Part shown: positions 7,670 to 13,516 of the stretch, one piece after another
Position numbering within the stretch: the first letter of the stretch is position 1
Layout: each line of letters opens with the position of its first letter
Source of the DNA: Willaertia magna
Lineage: Eukaryota > Heterolobosea > Eutetramitea > Acrasida > Naegleriidae
Direction of reading: 5' to 3'
Length of the DNA stretch: 13,516 nt
Assembly (NCBI GenBank): GCA_902984215.1
Contig: CADWAF010000977.1
Location: forward strand, 1 to 13,516
Program-made: the position numbers and the translations under genes
The notes under the pieces: generated by a model
Seen by the model: the letters and a program-made list of their open reading frames with translations, nothing else
Told to the model about the DNA's origin: nothing
The model's database searches: none

Positions 7670-8999
7670 ATGAGAAAGTTGATAGGGAGTGTTCTGCTAT
7701 TCATCACCCTCTTCGTTTTGTGTTTCAGTAACAATCATGTTTTGACTCAAAGAGCAATATTTATTGGAGGAAATTTACATGAAGATAACACTTTAATGTT
7801 TAATAAACTATATCAATTCCTAACAATAAAAGGAAAATCAAATAATTATAATCTTGGAATAGTTACCGCAGCGAGTGAAGATCCACTTGACAGTGCTAAT
7901 TACTACACAGATTTATTTTCCAGTTATTTTCCAAACACATCTATGTATTGGATACCGATTGATGAACAACATATTGGAAATAATTCAAATCCAGAGGTTT
8001 TAGCAAAAATTGATAGAATGGATTTAATTTTCTTTGGTGGAGGGGATCAAAGTAGATTAATTAATTGTTTCTTTATGACAGATAAAAGTGGGAATAGAAT
8101 TGATTCTCCAGCTTTGTCATTAATTAGAAAGAATTATTTAGCTAAGAAATTAGCTATTGCTGGAACATCTGCTGGTACTGCAATTCAATGTGGTAAACCA
8201 GCAATGATTACTGGAGGTGTTAGTTATGAAGCAATTATTAATGGTGCTTTTAATTATAGTAATGGAGATAATTTATCATTTGACAATAAAGGTGGATTTG
8301 GTTTCTTTCCAATTGGTGTATTAGATACACATTTCTCTGAGAGAGGAAGGTAAGATTGATTGATATTATTATTTGCTTATTTAAATTATAATTAAAAGAC
8401 AAGGAAGAATTATTCGTTTGGCTTCTTTTGTTAATGAAAGATATGCATTTGGTATTGATGAAAATACAGCATTGATTCAAAATGATTTTACCTCTTATGA
8501 AGTGATGGGAACAACAGGTGGAGGAGTGTTTATCTTTGATTTATTAAGATCATCTACTACTGGCACAAATAATAAAAATTGGGGCATTAAGAACGTTTCT
8601 GTAACTTACTTAACAAATGGAGATAGAATGTCAGTTAGTATTAGAAATGGAAAAACTGAGCTATCAATTGAACCATCAAAATTAAAAAGAAATATTAGAG
8701 GATTAGAAGATCACAAAGAACCATTACCATATTCACATGATATCTTTAGTTCTCCAGAAAATAATGATAGAGAAAATCCAAGAGAATTCCCTAAAATTGC
8801 TTGTGATTTATTTAATAGCTATGCCTCAAATACAACAAAAGGATTTACATTTGAAACTTCTCCTGTAGTAGAGGTTTTATTTGATAAAAGTGAAGGAATC
8901 GGATTTAAAGGATTATTGATGAGTTCTTCAAGCACAACACTCATCTCCTTTGTTGGAATGAAAGTGAGCATTGGTATTAATGCTACCAGAGGTATTTAA
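7670..8999 (+). CDS. Secreted cyanophycinase-like serine peptidase (family S51), two exons, 426 residues
   Basis: Exon 1 is 7670-8349 and exon 2 is 8399-8999. Cyanophycinases cut cyanophycin, the Asp-Arg storage polymer of cyanobacteria and some other bacteria, into beta-Asp-Arg dipeptides. The first 20-26 residues (MRKL then a Leu/Val/Phe core) look like a signal peptide, so the enzyme should be secreted or sent to phagosomes or lysosomes. Family marks in order: AIFIGGNLHED at 29-39; FFGGGDQSRL at 121-130; the nucleophile elbow GTSAGTA with Ser167; DTHFSERGRQGR at 219-230 with His221; GIDENTA at 245-251; and the strand VMGTTGGGVFIFD. All expected catalytic elements are therefore present. Length fits extracellular bacterial forms of about 400 residues. 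The ATG at 7670 has an A-rich leader and starts the signal peptide directly. Substrate could differ from cyanophycin. Confidence 0.9.
8350..8398 (+). other. 49 nt intron in the cyanophycinase-like gene
   Basis: The donor is GGAAG|GTAAGATTGA and the acceptor ATTAAAAG|ACAAGGAAG. Removal restores HFSERGRQGRIIRL, a conserved catalytic-region motif of peptidase S51. Unspliced, the frame stops at TAA 8351-8353 inside that motif. The intron is nearly all A/T. Confidence 0.9.
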
Positions 9000-9172
9000 C
9001 TTGTTACGGTTTAATATTCCCTTATTTAAATTCCATCTTGCATTTATTTAGAAATAAATATTACGAGTTCCCTCAGTAACTTCTTAACTTCACATGAAAC
9101 GCAAGGACTCAAAATTTTAATTGTGGTTTTATATGTTGCAGTACCTTAGAAAAAACAATCTTTATAAGCTAC

Positions 9173-9622
9173 ATGACTCCTAACGATTATTATATAGATA
9201 TTATTTGTGAGTACCATAACGACTTGCACCTAGAATTAGAAATAATAGATGACCCTAGTGTTTGTACATTGTATTGCAAATGTTTACTAACGCACTGTTT
9301 GCTTCCCTTCTGGAATTATGATCTTTACTTTGTAAGGGATACGGAACTCGGATACTTCGAACTGTTTAAATTGTTTTCACACAATGAGGGAGAAATAGGG
9401 CAGAGGTTACCTAGCGGAGAATATAAACAATTTCAACATATACAAGCAATTATACCAACAACATTTGTAAATTTGTTGTTAGGAAGAACCGAACCATCTG
9501 GAGAAGAAAAGAGAAGGTTTGCCTCAATAAGTTATAAACTGTTTGCGTCATGCGGAAACAGAGATGTGCCTTGCACCATCAATAAGGAGGTAATTATAAA
9601 AAGTAGATGGCAAAATAAATAA
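9173..9622 (+). CDS. Unassigned 149-residue protein
   Basis: No family is recognised. The protein is mixed alpha/beta in character and compact, with eight cysteines (among them CTLYCKCLLTHC at 31-42), no signal peptide and no clear membrane helix. The first half is rich in Tyr, Asp and Leu; the second has GRTEPSGEEKRRFA and ends basic. The first ATG in this frame is at 9173, with TAC before it, a weaker context than the A-rich leaders of its neighbours. The frame is open without an ATG back to a TGA at 9095, and TTGCAG ending at 9142 could be a splice acceptor, so a small upstream exon is possible. It ends 43 nt from the convergent CEP164 gene. Its codon use is less uniformly A/T-ending than that of the first or last genes. 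Confidence 0.6.
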   Translation: MTPNDYYIDIICEYHNDLHLELEIIDDPSVCTLYCKCLLTHCLLPFWNYDLYFVRDTELGYFELFKLFSHNEGEIGQRLPSGEYKQFQHIQAIIPTTFVNLLLGRTEPSGEEKRRFASISYKLFASCGNRDVPCTINKEVIIKSRWQNK

Positions 9623-9665
9623 TTTAATAAATAGTATTATTTACATGTGTATTTTAACAACTTTG

Positions 9666-11945
9666 TTAAAACTCATTCTTCAATGATTTGAGCCAATTTC
9701 CATGCCTTACAAATAAATCTCGTTTTTGATCCCTTTCGAACATCCATTTGTTTAATTCTTTTTGGAAATCATTTAATTTGGTTTGTAAGTAGAGTCTTCT
9801 CTTCTCCACTTTACCAAAGAATTTCCTCCATTTAAGTGATAGATTCATATAATCTTGAGTCATATTTAAATTGGTGGCAGATTCCTCAATTGTTGGAAAA
9901 GAAGTGTGATATATTTTGTAGTTATCTTCTACTTGTTGGTGCGTTTGACCCTCTATCTTTTTGTGAATTAAGGCAATCTCTTCTTCTATTCTGTTTAAAA
10001 TTTGCTCGAAATGCTTGTTGGGTATGATAGGATCCTCACCACTGCTACTGGAACTAGAAGGTGATGTAGTAAACTCTCCACTATGTGAAACAGATATTAA
10101 TTCTTTTTCCTGATTTGCCAAGCTTTGTTCCAATATTTTAACTTTCTCCTTCCTTAATTTAATATATTTTTGAATTTGATTTATTCGTTTTATGTCACTA
10201 TTCAAACTATGTGCCTGTGTTTCTAAATGTTGTTTTACCGTTTTCAGTATTTTGTTTGAGTAATACTGAGAACTGTCATCTAATGTTGAAGAATTAATTA
10301 CGTCACTTTTCCACTCAGTTCTTGCTTGTTCTAGAGTCGTTTGTCTGGTTCTTATATTTTCTTTTTCCTGTCTACAAAACTCCTTTGCTTTCTTTAGCCT
10401 CATTCGTTCATCTTCAATCTTCTTTTCTATTTTATTCTTAAACTCTTTAAATTCGGGGTGAAGTTTAGAGATTTTTTTATCATGATAATCGTTCTTAATA
10501 TTTTCTTTATCATTTGTAGTAAATTCTGGTGTTTTAACTGAAAATGTTACGTCACCATTAGATTCCTGAATTCTAGCCCTTAGCGGCGTTTTAGTTGGAG
10601 AAAATATCTTTTTAATTGGAGACACACCGTATGGTACCTTAAGTATTGATGGTAAAGGGTTCTCCGTTTGTATTTCGGTTTCTCTTGTTATTAACTGAAT
10701 AGTTTGTTGGACCGTATTCTTTTTTGGAGGGGGTGGAGTTGTTTGTTGTTGTTTTTCTTCTTGGACAGCTTGTTGTGATATTGTCTGTATGTAAACTTCT
10801 TTTCTTTCATTCTCTATTAAGGCAGTGACGCCAATAGATTTACAAGATATTGTATCAGTTTGAACCATAGTTGTTGTGATAGTTTTTGGATCTGTTTGTG
10901 ATGAAATAGACCTCTTATCGTCTCTATTTGTTTGAGTTGAATTATCACATTTAATTTTAATTTCGCGTTTTCTTCGTTCCAGTTCTTCAGCCTTTTCTTT
11001 TTGTAATCTTGATATAATATCTTCATAAACTTTTTTAATTTCACTTTCTTTACTATTTATTTCCTTTTCCATTAGTATTCTATTTTCTTTTTCTATTCTT
11101 ATTTTCTGCTCTGTGATATTTTTATTTACGTTTTCTAAATCTGATATAGTTTGTAAATATTTGGCACTATGATTTTCCATTTCCAGTTTAATGTCATCTA
11201 TTCTTTTTCTCATTTCTTCATCTTTTGTGGAAAGTAGTGCTTCATATTTATTCTTTAATTCATTCTCTATATTTGTTTTCTGGTCTTTTAAATTATCGTT
11301 AGATTTTTGTATATCCTCAGTAAGGTTGGCAATAGTTTTTTGTAATTCATTCCTTTCTTGTCTCATTGCATCCAAATTCTGTTCCAAACTTTCAATTTTT
11401 AACTGTAGTCTATCTACCTCAGGACTTGTTATACTACTGGGTGGTGAAAAGTTTCTTTCATTATTGGAACCATTACTATTAGGTGATGATTCTACAGAAC
11501 TTGATGAAGCACTACCCATTGAGGACACACTTTTTAATGATTTTGTTTTTGGTAAAAGTAAACTATTATCGGAATGGTGCATATCTAAGGATGTTTTTGC
11601 TATTGGTTCTAGCTTACCAATTTTCTTTTTCACAGTCTTCTTTTTCTTTTTCTTCTCCTTTTCTTTCTTCATCTTCTCCTCCTTTGCCTTTTGTTTATAA
11701 TATGCATCCATTGGGTGATCCCAAATAGAATCTCCAGTATTAAAATTAAAGTAAAATAATTGACCTTCTTCTGTTTGACAAGGTCTCCATCCCTCAGGTA
11801 AGGGAGCTTTTATTCCTTCCAATGCGATATGCATTAAATCAGAATCTTCTACAGGATCTAATCCCAACCACTTTGCATATTGTATTACATCCTCCTCGGT
11901 AGGTTCTTCTTGTTCTATATAAACATTTGTTTGTTGATTTTCCAT
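9666..11945 (-). CDS. CEP164: CEP164-like centriolar distal-appendage protein (759 residues)
   Basis: In animals CEP164 sits on distal appendages of the mother centriole, recruits the kinase TTBK2 and is needed for docking and cilium assembly. Residues 13-80 match its N-terminus closely: a helix EEDVIQYAKWLGLDP, then LEGIKAPLPEGWRPCQ, then FYFNFNTGDSIWDHP. This is a WW domain with Trp53 and Trp75, 22 residues apart, plus Pro78. A Lys-rich run follows at 86-109, as in animals, then a Ser/Asn linker (120-175). A long coiled coil covers about 178-332, and a second 490-618. Between them lie a Gln-Thr motif array (336-430) and a CDK-type cluster (442-456). The last helices (640-759) are of unknown role. 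It is about half the length of human CEP164 and has no intron. The ATG follows an A-rich leader. Confidence 0.92.
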   Translation of the reverse strand: MENQQTNVYIEQEEPTEEDVIQYAKWLGLDPVEDSDLMHIALEGIKAPLPEGWRPCQTEEGQLFYFNFNTGDSIWDHPMDAYYKQKAKEEKMKKEKEKKKKKKTVKKKIGKLEPIAKTSLDMHHSDNSLLLPKTKSLKSVSSMGSASSSSVESSPNSNGSNNERNFSPPSSITSPEVDRLQLKIESLEQNLDAMRQERNELQKTIANLTEDIQKSNDNLKDQKTNIENELKNKYEALLSTKDEEMRKRIDDIKLEMENHSAKYLQTISDLENVNKNITEQKIRIEKENRILMEKEINSKESEIKKVYEDIISRLQKEKAEELERRKREIKIKCDNSTQTNRDDKRSISSQTDPKTITTTMVQTDTISCKSIGVTALIENERKEVYIQTISQQAVQEEKQQQTTPPPPKKNTVQQTIQLITRETEIQTENPLPSILKVPYGVSPIKKIFSPTKTPLRARIQESNGDVTFSVKTPEFTTNDKENIKNDYHDKKISKLHPEFKEFKNKIEKKIEDERMRLKKAKEFCRQEKENIRTRQTTLEQARTEWKSDVINSSTLDDSSQYYSNKILKTVKQHLETQAHSLNSDIKRINQIQKYIKLRKEKVKILEQSLANQEKELISVSHSGEFTTSPSSSSSSGEDPIIPNKHFEQILNRIEEEIALIHKKIEGQTHQQVEDNYKIYHTSFPTIEESATNLNMTQDYMNLSLKWRKFFGKVEKRRLYLQTKLNDFQKELNKWMFERDQKRDLFVRHGNWLKSLKNEF

Positions 11946-12140
11946 TTGTTTTGGTTTAAATTTCTGTTACTTTTGGAGGGAAATTATTAAGGCGGGTTGT
12001 GTAAAAACCAGGGACCGAAAAAACGAAACGATAAATAATTATTTTTGTCACAATATTTTTAAAAATGTTTTCTTGATGCTTTCTTCTTTTTAATGAGTTA
12101 TCTATTATGCAAGTTTAAATAGTTAAGCTGTTTTTAATAA
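11946..12140. promoter_or_regulatory. Divergent spacer between CEP164 and the 172-residue gene
   Basis: The 195 nt spacer should hold both promoters. It contains GGCGGG at 11991-11996, about 45 nt before the CEP164 ATG, the only G-run of this kind in otherwise A/T-rich DNA here. On the other side a T/A-rich leader ends in AATAAATG. No core element could be fixed. Confidence 0.4.
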
Positions 12141-12659
12141 ATGTCCCAAAGAGATAGCAAGAAAGATACCACTGATTACTTCTATGAAAATAGAGAAAAA
12201 GAAGAAGATATTCATCTTCCACACGCGGAACAACCTTTAGATGCTGAAAGTGTTCGTATGGCAAAACGAAAAGCAGAAGCTGCTAAAGAACTAGAAAGAA
12301 GTAAACAACAAGGAGTACCTTTAGGTATGGAAGCAACTGCCGTCGATCCTAACAAAGACATCCCGGCATATCGTATTGCACTAAGAGATTTGGGTTACTT
12401 CTGCCTTCATTTTGTTTATTTATTTTTGAATTTAACATCTTTGGCTTATATAAAGGCTTGGGATAAAAAGCTAGACATTGAGAAACAAGAAGAAAGTAGA
12501 AAGTCTAGTTTGAATAATGCTTATCAAAAGATGATGTCAGAGTTTTATTTTCATCCAAAAGTACCTTCCGTAGAAGAAGAAACTACGGAATTAGATATGA
12601 AGAAACATAGATTTGTTTTACCAGCAGCTCTCAAGAAAGAACAACCTCTCAACAAGTAA
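12141..12659 (+). CDS. Unassigned 172-residue protein with one possible membrane helix
   Basis: No family is recognised. Residues 1-75 are highly charged and hydrophilic with a helical Ala/Lys/Glu stretch (37-57). Residues about 84-106 (LGYFCLHFVYLFLNLTSLAYIKA) form a hydrophobic segment long enough to cross a membrane. A charged helix and a basic C-terminus follow, with FVLPAALKKE near the end. The plan (soluble N-terminus, one central helix, short basic tail) suits a small single-pass protein such as an organelle-membrane or respiratory-complex accessory subunit, but this is only shape-based. There is no cleavable signal peptide. The ATG has A at -3. The UBAC2-like gene follows 134 nt downstream on the same strand. 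Confidence 0.7.
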   Translation: MSQRDSKKDTTDYFYENREKEEDIHLPHAEQPLDAESVRMAKRKAEAAKELERSKQQGVPLGMEATAVDPNKDIPAYRIALRDLGYFCLHFVYLFLNLTSLAYIKAWDKKLDIEKQEESRKSSLNNAYQKMMSEFYFHPKVPSVEEETTELDMKKHRFVLPAALKKEQPLNK

Positions 12660-12793
12660 ATCTTGCACTGTAAATAAAAAAAACATCAAAACCTTAACAA
12701 CATCTCCTTCCGAAATCATCACACTCAACAATACTTAATAGAACCTTCAAGTGATTAGCTTACAACAAATAATAATAAAAAATCAAAAAAAAA

Positions 12794-13516
12794 ATGTTAC
12801 ATTCTGGAAAAGTAGGATTTTTAAATGCACCTTTTTCTAAGGGATTATTATTATCTGTGGTTGCATTAAATTTAATAAGAGCAATTATTGGGAAAGGAAA
12901 ATTAGAATTTTCAAATAATAGTTTTTTTCTTCAATCAGTTTTTCAATATTTATTTTCTGGAAATTTAGTTTTTAGTAGTAATGTAGAAGTATTTCTTGGA
13001 TGTATTATAATTTATGTTTTTAGATTATTTGAGAGACATTGGGGAACTCAACGATTTGCTGTAAGTTTTAATTTATTTATTAATTTATTTATTAATTATT
13101 ATTTAAAATCGGAAATAGAAATTTTATTTATTTTCAACTTATTTTTCACTTTGTTTACAATTATTTATTAAATATTTATTAGGAGATCCTCGTCCAATTA
13201 TAAGTGGACCTTATGGATTTATTTTCGGTAGTTTAATGGTTTATATTTTTGATATTCCAGCAACTGCAAATATGAAATTATTTAATTTAATACCAGTTAC
13301 GGAGAAACATACAATTTATTTTATTTGTTTACAATTTATTTTACAAAATATACCTAATTCCTTATTGGCTTCTTTAAGTGGTGGATTTTCAGGTGTTTTA
13401 TATCAATATATTTTATCAAATATATTTAAAATTGATCGTATGATACAATTCCCACAATTTTTAATTCAATTTTGTAAAAATGTTTTATTACCTTTATTAG
13501 GAACAAATACATCTAG
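12794..13516 (+). CDS. UBAC2: UBAC2-like rhomboid pseudoprotease, 3' end beyond the window
   Basis: Exon 1 is 12794-13060 (89 residues). Exon 2 runs from 13119 past the right edge (132 full codons seen). UBAC2 is a polytopic ER membrane protein related to rhomboids and derlins, linked to ER-associated degradation, and normally ends in a cytosolic UBA domain. The N-terminus FLNAPFSKGLLLSVVALNL matches the family start. YVFRLFERHWGTQRFA (74-89) matches the conserved loop (Phe-Glu-Arg, Gly, Phe-Ala). Exon 2 continues with hydrophobic segments, GPYGFIFG, a VTEKHTIYFICLQF segment and SLSGGFSGVLYQY, all in family order. No rhomboid GxSG/His dyad is evident, as expected for a pseudoprotease. The UBA domain, if present, lies outside the window. 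The ATG follows a run of A. Codons are almost entirely A/T-ending. Confidence 0.85.
13061..13118 (+). other. UBAC2: 58 nt intron in the UBAC2-like gene
   Basis: The donor is TTTGCT|GTAAGTTTTA and the acceptor GGAAATAG|AAATTTTAT. Both ends fall between codons. Splicing joins GTQRFA to KFYLFSTYF and opens a frame to the window end that keeps matching UBAC2. The unspliced frame ends at TAA 13169-13171. The intron has TTTATTAATT direct repeats. Confidence 0.85.

Noticed and set aside
9000..9172. Possible small RNA or tRNA in the spacer after cyanophycinase.
   Set aside because: No cloverleaf, A-box or B-box could be built; only A/T-rich spacer and a possible splice acceptor are visible.
11191..11728. 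Long + strand frames across the CEP164 coiled coil, and similar ones across androglobin and RPL3.
   Set aside because: They are antisense reads of Lys/Glu/Gln-rich coding DNA, giving Ser/Phe/Leu-rich peptides without domain signals.
12415..12456. A 42 nt in-frame segment starting GTTTAT and ending AAAG in the 172-residue gene, as a possible intron.
   Set aside because: The donor is not GTAAG as in the three supported introns, and removal would delete the only hydrophobic helix; retained as coding.
12660..12793. Possible extra gene between the 172-residue gene and the UBAC2-like gene.
   Set aside because: The stretch is short and A-rich, with no open frame; it reads as a 3' UTR and a leader.
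1..13516. Mobile elements, CRISPR arrays, viral genes or bacterial contamination.
   Set aside because: No terminal repeats, transposase motifs or spaced repeats were seen, and the bacterial-type gene is spliced like its neighbours.

Overview
The window is a compact, A+T-rich stretch of a nuclear eukaryotic genome. Three protein-supported introns are very short (43, 49 and 58 nt) and all start GTAAG. Two proteins, a CEP164-like distal-appendage protein and an androglobin-like protein, belong to families tied to centrioles and motile cilia, so the organism should build cilia. Every complete gene ends in TAA, and tryptophans are read from TGG, so the standard code fits. A heterolobosean amoeboflagellate of the Naegleria type is the best guess. 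This is inference from composition, intron size, gene density and the cilia genes, not a database match.

Layout, left to right: (1) an unassigned 298-residue protein (+) with a weak resemblance to permuted papain-like folds; (2) a low-complexity coiled-coil protein (-), ending 8 nt from gene 1; (3) ribosomal protein uL3/RPL3 (-); (4) a 329 nt divergent spacer with an unexplained 45-codon open stretch; (5) the spliceosomal core protein SmD3 (+); (6) a two-exon androglobin-like gene (-, 1139 residues) that has the calpain-like and C-terminal parts of the family but no room for the globin; (7) a two-exon secreted cyanophycinase-like peptidase S51 gene (+, 426 residues); (8) an unassigned 149-residue gene (+); (9) a CEP164 homologue (-, 759 residues) with an N-terminal WW domain, coiled coils, a candidate LC8-binding array and a CDK-site cluster; (10) an unassigned 172-residue protein with one possible membrane helix (+); (11) the first two exons of a UBAC2-like rhomboid pseudoprotease (+), cut by the window edge.

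There is no operon logic. Genes alternate in strand, with divergent pairs sharing spacers of about 195-330 nt and convergent pairs ending 8, 24 and 43 nt apart, so 3' ends probably overlap. The jobs are mixed: translation (RPL3), splicing (SmD3), cilia (androglobin-like, CEP164), extracellular or phagosomal digestion (cyanophycinase) and the ER membrane (UBAC2-like). RPL3 has many more C-ending codons than its neighbours, as expected for a highly expressed gene.

The points most worth a second look are the globin-less androglobin, the eukaryotic signal-peptide cyanophycinase with an intron (suggesting an old transfer from bacteria), and the TQT/VQT/IQT array in CEP164. No RNA genes, mobile elements, CRISPR arrays or viral genes were seen.
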